Assembly: GCA_002110485.1 (NCBI GenBank)
Contig: MOWL01000024.1
Coordinates: 496,001-560,000, forward strand
DNA from: Emergomyces orientalis
Lineage: Eukaryota; Ascomycota; Eurotiomycetes; Onygenales; Ajellomycetaceae
Reading direction: 5' to 3'
Length of the DNA stretch: 64,000 nt
The position numbers were made by a program, and so were the translations under genes. The notes under the pieces were generated by a model. That model had not been told where the DNA came from. It did no database searches and saw nothing but the letters and a program-made list of their open reading frames with translations. Below, in pieces: positions 10,288 to 19,555 of the stretch (positions are counted from its first letter, which is position 1; each line of letters starts with the position of its first letter).

Positions 10288-13200
10288 TCATTCATTTATA
10301 TTTTCATCTTTGAAATAGAATTGATTTCTAGTAGCTATTTGAGTTTCATTGAGAAAATCAATTAAATATTGACTGCCTATTTCAGTTGAAAATAGTAGTT
10401 TCATATTCATTTCTCTCAGCTTATATTTATATCTCAGTTCAGCTCTAAGTTCTTGATTTAATGAGCAATTCATTAAGATATGTTCTGGGTCTTCAAGAGA
10501 GTCACAATATTCACAATTTTCACTTTCAATATCAGATATTCTTTTCAAATAAGATTTGAAATAGCCATGACCTAGTTTCAATTGAATGATTGAGGAGAAA
10601 AGCTTCTTCTTGCACTTAATAGAGCATGATTTTCATTTAGGTTTAGTTTCAAATCTAAGATAGTGAGGACTTTTTCTTTGTTTTTCCCATATTTTATGCC
10701 ATTTTTCTAAGCAATTCTCTTTTATCTTTCTTTTAATAAAAGACCATGAAACTATTTTTGAACTTGCAATATTTAGTTCTGTTCCTTTCTTTGCTGCTTC
10801 ATCAGCAAGCTCATTTCCATGTATATTTATATGAGCAGGAACCCAGCTCAGATATATCTTTGTCTTATATTTTAATTAAATTCTTTTGCATATCTTTAGA
10901 ATTACTTCTATATTCATTTGACCATTATGAATTTCATTTTTTTGAATTCTTTTCAAAGCTGCTTGACTATCTGAAAAAATCCATGCTTCTTTCATATCTT
11001 TTCTTTTTGAAGCTTTTATTTCTATCAGTTTAAAAGCTTTCATAATAGTATATAATTCAGCATCAAATACTTCACATTCATTTCCAATATTCCATGAATC
11101 TGATGTATATTTGTAATTATCTTCTGTATATGCTATTCCAGCTCCTAGGCCTTTATTTTCATTCATTGAACCATCTGAATAGATTAGAATTGACTTTTTA
11201 AAATCAATTTTCTCTATTATTCTTCTATGATTCTCAGCTTCTTCTGGTTTTGATAATGCGCTTATTTCAATTGAAATCATTGAGCCTAGTTTTTCTTTCC
11301 ATGGATATAGCTTTTTGTGTTCAATCTTTTCAATATTTAATGAGGAGAACTCATTTTTAATCATTGAGCATACTCTATATAGTTGAGAAGGGATTTTTTT
11401 TCTATTTCTCTCATTTTCTTGATTTTCTTGACTTTCATTCCAATCTAGATATCTATTCCAATCTAAGTCATTTCCAGATTGAATTGGAGAATAAGATGTA
11501 GATATTCTTTTTCTAATTGAATGAATATCTGGCATTTTCATGATTCTCAGTGCATAATTCTTGCATATCTTCTCAAATCTTATTTCAGGAGGTGATATAG
11601 AAGCTTCTATTTCCATAGCTCTACATGGAAAGGTTTTGAAAGCTCCCAGAATTCTTCTTAAAGCTGTATTCTGCAATTTTTGAAACTTATCTATGAAGTG
11701 TTTCTGGTTCTTCCACCATATCTGAACACCATAATCAGAAATAGATGCTATACATGCAATGTATAGCTGTCTCATAGCTTGAAATGATAAACCCCTTTCA
11801 GTATTAGAAAGTTGTATTATACTATTTAAAACTCTTTCAGCTTGAGCCATTCTTTTTTGAATATGAGATTTAAAATTGAGTTTTGAATCCAGCCAGATTC
11901 CTAGCCATCTTACAACTGATTTAGGCTTTATTTCTTGATTTAATAGATTTAAACTTATTTCCTTTTCATATCTTTTTGGAAAAAAGTGAATTAATTCAGT
12001 TTTTTCCATATCAAATTGAATTAGGTTTAAATCTCCTCTATTAAATATCTCTTGCGCAGCTTTTTCAATATTTTCACAATTTTCTTTTATTGTTCTTGAG
12101 CTGAAAATCAGATCTATATCATCAACATAGCTAGGAGATCTCACTATCTCCATTTCTCTATCTTTGAATAGATTTTTTGTATATATAGCAAATAGAATTG
12201 GTGAGACTGGAGACCCCTGAGGAACTCCTATTTCAATTTCAGTAATATCTTGCTTTAATGAGTCAAAAAGTAGTTGAATATATCTTTTTGACATAAAACA
12301 TATAACCCACTTTATTAATGCTTTTGGTAGTTTCATCTCTTGAAGAATAATTATTAGCTTATTCTTTGAAACATGATCAAAAGCACCTTTTATATCAATA
12401 AAAGCAGCTGTTGTAACTAAGCCTTCATTTTTTGCCATTTGAATATCATGAATTATTGATAAAACTGTATCTATTGCAGAATTTTGTTTTCTGCCACCCA
12501 TTTGATCATTATATAATAAATCAGTGATTGAGCCTAGATATGATAATCTTGTTGCTATTATTTTTTCAAGAATTTTTCCCAAGCAATTCAAAAGTGATAT
12601 AATTCTATAAGACTTTGGCATAGTAGCTTTTCTATTTGGTTTTGCAAGAACTATACCAGTTGCTTGTCTCCAGCATTCAGGGTGATACCCATTCTTCATT
12701 AGTTGAGAGAATAATTCAAATAATTCATTTTTCAGAGAATGAAAGACTTTTTGAATGATTAAATGATTTATAGTATCAGGTCCTGCAGCTGTTTTTGTAG
12801 AACTTGTAAAAACAGCAGTTTCAAGTTCATTTCTAGATAGATCTGGCCAAGCCCATCTTGAATCTTCAATATATTCACATATTGAACTATATTGTTCAGA
12901 TTGAGGTGGTTTTTGAAATAGAATTTTCATAAAAGCCTGACATTTTTGTTCAAAAGAATGAGCAATATATTCCTCATTTTCTATTTTATATTTTAGAGAT
13001 GGAAGCTTTGCAACAGATTTAGACTTTGTATATTTAAAAGCTTTAAATATTTCTTTTCCCTGTGCATTCTCAAGAAATTTATTCCAGCAGCTAGTTTTAG
13101 CTTTTTTAATTAATGTGAAATATTCATTTCTTATTCTTTTATATTCTTCATAAGATATGATATTCTCTTTCCATTCTTTTTTTATTTTTGCTAGATTTTT

Positions 13201-13452
13201 TCTTTTTTCTGTTATTTCTTCTGACCACCAAGGTTTTGAGAATTCTGAGAGCTTTTTCTTTGGTATAAAGTTTTTAATGCTTTCTAATATAATTTCAGTT
13301 ATTATATTAGTTCTACTTTCTAGCATTATATCTGTTATTATTGTCTTTTCATTCCAATTTGATAATTCTTCTTTTTTTTCAAATTTTAAATCTTCAATTC
13401 TCTTATTGATTTCAGACCATTCAGCTTTTTCAAAATTATATTGATTTGATAG
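10288..13452 (-). pseudogene. LINE ORF2, RT-RNase H-CCHC part (3' of the gypsy insertion)
   Basis: Continues the endonuclease frame from 22888 once the gypsy element and its TSD are removed. The RT domain is intact over about 850 codons, with YVDD (SYVDDIDL, near 12130), GVPQGSPVSPILF, ATAAGPDT-like entry and LNCLGKILEK. RNase H follows (YSDGSMNENKGLGAG, FDAELYTIMKAF, IFSDSQAALK). A TAA at 10878-10876 interrupts it just before the last RNase H motif (HGNELADEAAKKG), which is still readable in the same frame. A second stop, TGA near 10640, follows. The C-terminal knuckle CEYCDSLEDPEHILMNC is at about 10525-10470. Stops without frameshifts point to C-to-T mutation. Confidence 0.88.
13449..13452. 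repeat. Target-site duplication of the gypsy element (ATAG)
   Basis: ATAG directly precedes the left LTR and is repeated at 22888-22891 after the right LTR. The LINE ORF2 frame is continuous when one copy is removed with the element. Confidence 0.85.
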
Positions 13453-13800
13453 TGAAGTGGAATAAGGGGTTGTGCGCTTTTGGCGGCACGTGGGCAGGAG
13501 CAGCGGGATCGTAAGGAGGTTGGTAAGTTCGCCGTGTATACAATATTCTATTCAACGAGCTATCCAAATAGCAATACAAAAGAACACGTAGGAGATTCAA
13601 ATATAGAAGAAGAACAAGCAATCAATCACATATCAAATCACACAATCAAAAAGGAGCAATCTCACTGCTCTGCGTACAATCAATCTTCGCCGAATCCACA
13701 CGTGTGTCAAAGGATAATGGGAATATGAGGCAGCCATGCCAAACAAATATATGAGGCGGTCTCGGCGAAAAGTAATACCACGCCGAGATTCCCCACCACA
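13453..13800 (-). repeat. Gypsy 3' LTR (left copy)
   Basis: 348 bp, TG...CA, identical as far as can be read to 22540-22887. It contains CACGTG and TTTTGGCGGC near the internal-facing end of the right-hand counterpart. Small frames inside it are duplicated in the other LTR and are not genes. Confidence 0.95.
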
Positions 13801-13815
13801 CATCTCCCCCCCCTA
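13801..13815 (-). promoter_or_regulatory. Gypsy polypurine tract
   Basis: Minus-strand AGGGGGGGGAGATG immediately upstream of the 3' LTR, the expected plus-strand primer of reverse transcription. Confidence 0.8.
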
Positions 13816-14064
13816 TAGCTTGCCGACCCGGCAAGTAAGAATGCGATCCGAATGAATGAAAACAAGGAATTGCAGGAAAGAATCAATCAAGAATCAAGAA
13901 AATGAAAGACAATCAATAAAAGAATATAGAAAAGAGAAAGAAAAAGTGAACAGCAGAGAAAAGAAAGACAAGCAAGAACAAGAGAAAACAGGGAAACAAG
14001 TAAGCAGAATGTGATCAACACAGCGACAGTGGCAAGATGCGGCAAATTGGCAACAGCGCGATCG

Positions 14065-14115
14065 TGATTGGTCAATCTTTTGACGGCCCGGGGCCGGGAA
14101 AACATGATTGGCTGA
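14065..14115. repeat. Second copy of a 51/53-bp GC-palindrome module in the gypsy element
   Basis: TGATTGG, a short spacer, then a TTTTGACGGCCCGGGGCCG core and TGATTGGCTGA. It matches 19365-19417 nearly throughout. The ATTGG boxes are CCAAT elements on the opposite strand. Confidence 0.8.
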
Positions 14116-14279
14116 TGGCTGCGGCTATTCGGCGGGCGCATTCTCGCGGCCATGCACCGGAATCTGCATAGCCTCGCCCTCGGCGACAGCGCGATCTCCC
14201 TCAATTGAGGCGAGGGGGATGTTCCTCTTCAGACAATAGAAACAGCTACGTTCTCCAAATAATTCCTCCTCTGTAGCCA

Positions 14280-15464
14280 TCATGATCTCGAAACACCGGA
14301 TCCCTTCGGTGACCGCTCTCTTGCGCCACTCCTCAATGTATTCTTGCGGCGAACTGCCCTTGCCGTTGAAGAGAATATCTTCTTTGCATCTCTAAGCTGC
14401 GCTTTCACATCCACAGGGACATAGGGAGAACACCGGCATCCTCTGTTCACTGTTGTATGCTGCTTGTCAGTTGCCTCTACCAAAGCAGGGCTATCTTGAT
14501 CAACCCCCATATTCTCAAATTCCGCAACTTGGTCAGGGCTGAGAAGTTCAGCAAGATGGGTGTCTGACAAGGCTGCAGACAGGCTGCTGACGTCCGAAAG
14601 CAAGGATTGGCCGGAGACGCGGCGAGAAGTACGCACAGGAGGACTATGTATAGAACCTTGAGGAGATCCAAGCGAGGGTGCACTGGGGCGTATCACGTTC
14701 AACACACGGGGAGAAGGTAGAGGAGACTGGCCAGTCATATGTTGATCGGGAGGGGATAGGACACGTTCTTGAGGCTGGGGTGAAGCAACTGTCATAGAAT
14801 CTTCAGTGAGAATTCCGCCAGGACCAAAGATAAGACCTGCAGCTTGAAGATTTCCTTGTGTGATCTCTTGGCCAATAAAATTGGAATCGGCCGCTGCTTC
14901 GATATCTGCCAACATGATCGTCTTATATCGCTTAACTCCTCGTCGAGGTGGCTGAGTGATGCGAGCCCACATTGCTTGATTGATCCGGCCGATTGCAGAA
15001 GCATATTCGTGATGTAGGGCCAGGGTTTGACAGGCGCGTTGCATCCGCTCTGAAGTCATGATATGCCAGAACGAATCCACGCGAACTTTTCCCCACATCC
15101 TGGTGCATGTAGTATATGCTATGGCGCAGCGATCGCGCCGTTCAGCTACCTGAGCAGCAACTCGTTGAAGCTCCGCCGTCTGGTTATCAAATGCTTGCTG
15201 GGCCACCACCTGGCGCCAGGATCCATCATTTCTCATCCACTCATAGAATGCGGCAACCTCATCTTGAGCCGCCTCATGGCGCCCCATGAGTAGATTACCG
15301 ATCTCACATTGTGCTTGGTAGCGAACCTGCGGATTCTGACCCAGAGAATTGACATAAGCTTGCAGCTCCATCGCCGTATGAAAAACATGGTTATCATATG
15401 TCACAAGAGCGAGCTGGCTCGCTGGTCTCGGTACCAGAGTGTGTTGGCTAGAGGGGTTCGACAT
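14280..15464 (-). CDS. Extra gypsy ORF (ORF3), unknown function
   Basis: A 394-residue intact frame lying between pol and the 3' LTR. I do not recognise it. The first 200 residues look globular and helical (AYVNSLGQNPQVRYQAQCEI, then ERMQRACQTLALHHEYASAI, then a basic PPRRGVKRYK). The middle (about 215-300) is Pro/Ser-rich and probably disordered. The end is basic (RAVRRKNTLRSGARERSPKG). There is no signal peptide or membrane segment, so it is not envelope-like. An AG lies directly before its ATG and a phase-0 GT donor lies near the pol end, so it could be expressed as a spliced pol fusion or from a spliced mRNA. Otherwise an internal promoter would be needed. Confidence 0.75.
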   Translation of the reverse strand: MSNPSSQHTLVPRPASQLALVTYDNHVFHTAMELQAYVNSLGQNPQVRYQAQCEIGNLLMGRHEAAQDEVAAFYEWMRNDGSWRQVVAQQAFDNQTAELQRVAAQVAERRDRCAIAYTTCTRMWGKVRVDSFWHIMTSERMQRACQTLALHHEYASAIGRINQAMWARITQPPRRGVKRYKTIMLADIEAAADSNFIGQEITQGNLQAAGLIFGPGGILTEDSMTVASPQPQERVLSPPDQHMTGQSPLPSPRVLNVIRPSAPSLGSPQGSIHSPPVRTSRRVSGQSLLSDVSSLSAALSDTHLAELLSPDQVAEFENMGVDQDSPALVEATDKQHTTVNRGCRCSPYVPVDVKAQLRDAKKIFSSTARAVRRKNTLRSGARERSPKGSGVSRS

Positions 15465-15910
15465 CTTTGTAATGAAATAAGGAAATATAGGGAAAAATCA
15501 ATGAATTAAAAATAGAAAAAGAGACTTGAATGCCAATTTGAAAAAGAAAAATGATTATCTGGGCAGAGCAGGTCAATAATATAATACTTCCTCAAGGTGA
15601 ATTTTGGAAGATAATGTGAAAAGCAGTCAACATGCAGCGAGGGTGACAGCAGTTCATAAAATTCACTGCCAGCTTCAATCTGACCCAGAGAATTGAATAT
15701 CAAAGAGAAAGTAAACAAAACAAAGAAAAGACAATATCAAGAGATTAAAATTAGAAGGAACTGATATGATGCATGAAAAACATGCAAGAAAGAAGCAGAA
15801 TCATGAAAAATAGAGACTAAGAAAACAGCAACTTGAATGAAGAAAACAACAACAAGGAAATCATTATACAAAGAAAAACAGCAGTCAGATAATGACTGCA
15901 AACTCCTTAC
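15465..15910 (-). other. Candidate intron joining pol to ORF3
   Basis: The minus-strand donor ATG|GTAAGG at 15910 sits at a codon boundary in pol. The acceptor ...TTACAAAG precedes the ORF3 ATG at 15464, also at phase 0. The interval (446 bp) is T-rich, and its pol-frame translation (after residue ~1211) is a run of hydrophobic residues unlike the rest of pol. This suggests that the annotated pol tail is intron read-through. No strong branch site was found, so the call is tentative. Confidence 0.45.
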
Positions 15911-18900
15911 CATGAGGGATCCATGACTGCAAGTCATCCTGACCCCCCTCAAAGAATTCTTCTTATCAGTATCTTGCATATCCACCTCTTCCTCTTCAAT
16001 ATCATTTGCTTCATTGATATTATTCTCTGCAACCGGCATTTGATTGTCTCGGAGATAGAACCTTTTTAACCTATTACCTGCAGTAGTATTTCGAAACGGC
16101 GAACCATCCAGCTCTTCCAGATGATAGGTCCCTTTCTCATGGTTTGCTTCTCGGATTCGATACGGGCCCAGCCATCGGAAGTTGAGCTTGGCAGAATAGG
16201 ACGTTTCTAGCTTGGTATCATGCAAAAGCACCAAATCACTTATCTGCAATGGTTCTCGGACTAATTGCTTAGTTTCATCAAATAGATCTCGGTTCTTCTC
16301 TCTCGCACGGCGCAGGTGATGAGCGGCCTCCTCCAGATCTTCATCTCTCTTTTCCAATTGTCGAATACGCATATATATCAAATCAGCACGGGATTGCACT
16401 GTCTGCCAGGGAAGTGTTTGCCAAGTTGGAACGTCAAGCTCTATTGGAAGGATAGCATCGTAGCCATATTGCAGGCGGAACGGGGTTTCACCAGTAGATT
16501 GCCGAATGGTGACGCGATCTGCCCATAGCGCAGAATGGAAATGATTAACCCAGCTTCTTCCATCTGCAGCTAGCTTTGAAAGCGCATCGGATATCGGGCG
16601 GTGACCGCGTTCGACCATGCCATTAGCCTTCGCATTGTATGGTGAGATGGTTATTTGATTAACACGATATTTGGCGGTGAGAATCTTAGTCCATTTTTGA
16701 TTCTCCGGCCCGCCATCACACACTAATTCCCGAAAGCAGCCGTGTCGGCAAATGATATTCTCATAGATGAATTGCGCCACGTTCTCAGCTGTTCCACGAG
16801 CGAGAGGGCGGCCTTCCACCCAGCCAGTGAGATCATTCCGAGCAATAACAGCACATCGCTTGCCTCGGTTCTTCGGAAACTTGACAACATCGATACACCA
16901 CTTGTCCCATAGATAATTGCGGCTTGTTGGATATAGTGGTTCTTCCAAGCGAGCGCCATCCCTCAGCTGGCACACTGTGCAGCTTTTGCAATAATTCTTG
17001 ACGGCTTTCCAGATACCTTCCCACCAATATCGCTGCGTGATCTTGTGGTTTGTGGCCTCGCGGCCCTTATGACCAGATTCATCATGCATCCGAGCAACGA
17101 TATCCTTTTGCTCAGATGAGTTATCAACCACGCGTCTCAGAGGAATTCCCTTGCCTGATCGTCGGAATAGATGTTGACCTTGGACGATATATCGAAGTGC
17201 ATGCTTGCGCCATTTAGAAAAGACGGAACGTGGTATATCATCCGGCCGCTTCATGGTGGTGAGAAACCTCGCAATTGATTCGCTGCGATCAGAATAATCA
17301 GGCGAAAGAACACGCACACCCGATGACTCGGAAGCATCCACGCCGCTGACATCGAAATCAGGAACCGTCAAAGATGCAACACTAATATAGTTGAGTTCTG
17401 CATCTATGAAATCATCGATATCTTGATCCTCAGGAACCTCACCCTCAGCAGGAGGTCGACGAGATAGCCCATCTGCAGCAGTATGCTTCCGACCAGGCAC
17501 ATGTCGAACTTCGAAATCAAACATCCGAATCCAGGCAAGCCAGCCAGTAACGAGAGCACCAGGCAGGTCAGTGGCAGATCGATTGAGCTGTGCCACTAGA
17601 GTCTTCGCGTCGGTTTCCAGAATAAAGTGAACGCCATACAGGTAATAACGGCATTTCTTTAGCATCTTGAGCACAGCGCGGCATTCTCGCTTTCCTGCAT
17701 CATATTTTGCTTCGGCGGGGCTCCAGATTCCGCTCTCATATCGGCAAGGGTGTAGCTTTCCATTCAATTTATCCCGTTGGCTGAGCGTTCCACCCCATCC
17801 TTCAAGACAGGCATCCGTGGCCATCACGATATCACCGGCATCTTCAGAATAATCAATGCAGCAAAGTGCAGGGGCAGTTGTCAGGGCATTCTTCAAAATT
17901 GCCATTGCATTCACTTGTTCAAGACCCCAGGTAAAAGGAATGTTCTTCTTGAATAGAATATAGATAGGTATAGAAATGATAGCGAAATTCGGAATCCATA
18001 TTCTATAGTAAACGCAAACACCTAAGAAAGCTCGGGCACCCGTGACATCTGTCGGATCCGGCCACTCAACGATTTTGACGATTTTCGCAGCTTCGGGGCG
18101 CCTGCCGTCAGCATCCACAACATATCCGACTAGAACCATACCGGAGCAGGCGAATTCTGACTTTCCAACCTGGATACACGTGTCCGCGAGTTCTATGCTG
18201 ATGAGGGTGGCATCTAAGTTTTGCAGATGCTCCAGGACAAATTTCCGAATACCTGGCATCACTTCTTCATCATTGTAACGCGTCCGCGGGCCTTTCACAC
18301 CAATATCATCCATAAAATTGTCTGCTTGATGCGGTATGTTCGATCGAAGAATGCGTGCCATGATTCGGCAGAACTGCGCAATAGAATTCGTCGCGCCTTG
18401 TGGCAGTGCTGTCTGACGAAGCAACCCGATCGGGGTAAGGAAAGCTGTCATATCTCGGCTGTCTTCGTGTAAAGGAACTTGATCATATCCAGAAAAGAAA
18501 TCCATCATGCTCGTTATCTTCATTCCCGCGAAATCCTCAGCAAACGCGTCCGCACTAGGTGGAATATACGCATCGCGAATAGTGACAGCGTTCATGTCCA
18601 TGCACGCGTTGACAATGCGATATTTCCCAGCTTCTTTCTTCTTGACGAGGAACCACTTATTTCGATACGGACCATGGCAATGTTCATAAACTCCAGAATC
18701 AACGCGTTCGCGAAGCATATTGATGATTGTAGGGACGAGCTTTCGAGGAATAGGAAATCCTGCCGCTTGCCATGCTTTATGCGGAGCAACGCGAATCTTG
18801 ACAGGTGGAGAGACTTCTTTTGCAAGCGTTCCGCAATCCTTAAAACTCCACGCGAGGGCTTTTTCTCTTCTAAGCAGAATCTCAATCAAAAGTTCGCGTT

Positions 18901-19555
18901 CCTGTGGGGTGAGCATCGATCCGATCCGCAGATTCTTGATCCTTTCCTCTGTGAGTCGCGAACCTCGCGGGCAATCGGAGAAACGGGGTGTAATGAAATG
19001 ATCGTAGGGCGAAGGCGGATCCTGCTCCGGAATCACATTGTCTTTGAACCATTGTTGGCGAATTTCTCTCCACTTATCTGTTCCGCCGGGAATCCCGCCA
19101 CCTGTAGTTGGCACATCGAGAGGTTGAATCTTATCGGCTTTTCGCTTGTATAATGTCGCAACGACTGGACCGCGCGATCGAGGAGAAGATCGTGAAGAAG
19201 CATATAAAGACAAATCATGAAGCTGCACACCACGAACACGGCGTGATTCGGATATTGAATAATTAGAGAAAGGAAAAGATGAATGTGTAGACGGGTAAAA
19301 TTGTTGATGTAGGATGGCGGGGAAAAACCTGTGAGGTTCTCGGGCGTTTTGGGGCGGCGTTCTCTGATTGGCTGAATCTTTTGGCGGCCCGGGGCCGCCA
19401 AAAGTCTGATTGGCTGACGCACCCACACCGCTTTCAAAACACGGCAGAATATTTGCCCCGCTATCCACATCGCGATCGCTGAATCTGATATCATTTCTTT
19501 GCCCACCACATTCAACATCGCAAAGATCAATCGGACTCAGCATATCTAGTTTAAA
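15737..19555 (-). CDS. pol: Gypsy Pol polyprotein (RT-RNase H-integrase), expressed by -1 frameshift
   Basis: Encodes reverse transcriptase, RNase H and integrase that copy and insert the element. The first ATG in this frame is at 19543, but the frame opens at the slippery site (19555-19549), so it is most likely made as a Gag-Pol fusion. RT: YRIVNACMDMNAVT, FSGYDQVPLHEDSRDMTAF, TALPQGATNS and the catalytic NFMDDIG (Met at the second position of the YXDD-type box). RNase H: IVMATDACLEGWGG and HVPGRKHTAADGLSRRP. Integrase: HHCC finger (HDESGHKGREATNH ... CKSCTVCQ), D in CIDVVKFP, D in CDGGPENQ and E in NGMVERGHRP, then a GPY-like module (RWLGPYRIREANHEKGTY). All catalytic carboxylates are present. 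The last 57 or so residues look like intron translation (see 15465-15910). Confidence 0.93.
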   Translation of the reverse strand, partial: FKLDMLSPIDLCDVECGGQRNDIRFSDRDVDSGANILPCFESGVGASANQTFGGPGPPKDSANQRTPPQNAREPHRFFPAILHQQFYPSTHSSFPFSNYSISESRRVRGVQLHDLSLYASSRSSPRSRGPVVATLYKRKADKIQPLDVPTTGGGIPGGTDKWREIRQQWFKDNVIPEQDPPSPYDHFITPRFSDCPRGSRLTEERIKNLRIGSMLTPQERELLIEILLRREKALAWSFKDCGTLAKEVSPPVKIRVAPHKAWQAAGFPIPRKLVPTIINMLRERVDSGVYEHCHGPYRNKWFLVKKKEAGKYRIVNACMDMNAVTIRDAYIPPSADAFAEDFAGMKITSMMDFFSGYDQVPLHEDSRDMTAFLTPIGLLRQTALPQGATNSIAQFCRIMARILRSNIPHQADNFMDDIGVKGPRTRYNDEEVMPGIRKFVLEHLQNLDATLISIELADTCIQVGKSEFACSGMVLVGYVVDADGRRPEAAKIVKIVEWPDPTDVTGARAFLGVCVYYRIWIPNFAIISIPIYILFKKNIPFTWGLEQVNAMAILKNALTTAPALCCIDYSEDAGDIVMATDACLEGWGGTLSQRDKLNGKLHPCRYESGIWSPAEAKYDAGKRECRAVLKMLKKCRYYLYGVHFILETDAKTLVAQLNRSATDLPGALVTGWLAWIRMFDFEVRHVPGRKHTAADGLSRRPPAEGEVPEDQDIDDFIDAELNYISVASLTVPDFDVSGVDASESSGVRVLSPDYSDRSESIARFLTTMKRPDDIPRSVFSKWRKHALRYIVQGQHLFRRSGKGIPLRRVVDNSSEQKDIVARMHDESGHKGREATNHKITQRYWWEGIWKAVKNYCKSCTVCQLRDGARLEEPLYPTSRNYLWDKWCIDVVKFPKNRGKRCAVIARNDLTGWVEGRPLARGTAENVAQFIYENIICRHGCFRELVCDGGPENQKWTKILTAKYRVNQITISPYNAKANGMVERGHRPISDALSKLAADGRSWVNHFHSALWADRVTIRQSTGETPFRLQYGYDAILPIELDVPTWQTLPWQTVQSRADLIYMRIRQLEKRDEDLEEAAHHLRRAREKNRDLFDETKQLVREPLQISDLVLLHDTKLETSYSAKLNFRWLGPYRIREANHEKGTYHLEELDGSPFRNTTAGNRLKRFYLRDNQMPVAENNINEANDIEEEEVDMQDTDKKNSLRGVRMTCSHGSLMVRSLQSLSDCCFSLYNDFLVVVFFIQVAVFLVSIFHDSASFLHVFHASYQFLLILIS
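19365..19417. repeat. First copy of the GC-palindrome module, inside pol
   Basis: A perfect 10-bp inverted repeat, TTTTGGCGGC (19379-19388) and GCCGCCAAAA (19394-19403) around CCGGG, is bracketed by TGATTGGCTGA-type direct repeats. It lies in the poorly conserved N-terminal part of pol. A diverged 51-bp copy is at 14065-14115. Confidence 0.85.
19478..19541 (-). promoter_or_regulatory. Putative RNA stem structure downstream of the frameshift site
   Basis: In the transcript, 19541-19534 (GCTGAGTC) can pair with 19485-19478 (GATTCAGC), giving eight pairs with one G-U. The stem starts 7 nt after the slippery heptamer. Inside, 19526-19520 (TCTTTGC) pairs perfectly with 19502-19496 (GCAAAGA). The spacing suits a frameshift stimulator. 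This is pairing by eye, with no energy calculation. Confidence 0.5.

Noticed and set aside
13480..13728. An 82-codon gene duplicated at 22567-22815
   Set aside because: It lies entirely within the gypsy LTR, so the duplication is the LTR itself.
13887..14204. Minus-strand 105-codon frame after ORF3
   Set aside because: Low-complexity A/G-rich 3' region of the gypsy element; Leu/Ser-rich translation without features, overlapping the palindrome module.
14280..15464. ORF3 as a retroviral-type envelope gene
   Set aside because: No signal peptide, no transmembrane anchor and no cysteine-rich ectodomain pattern.
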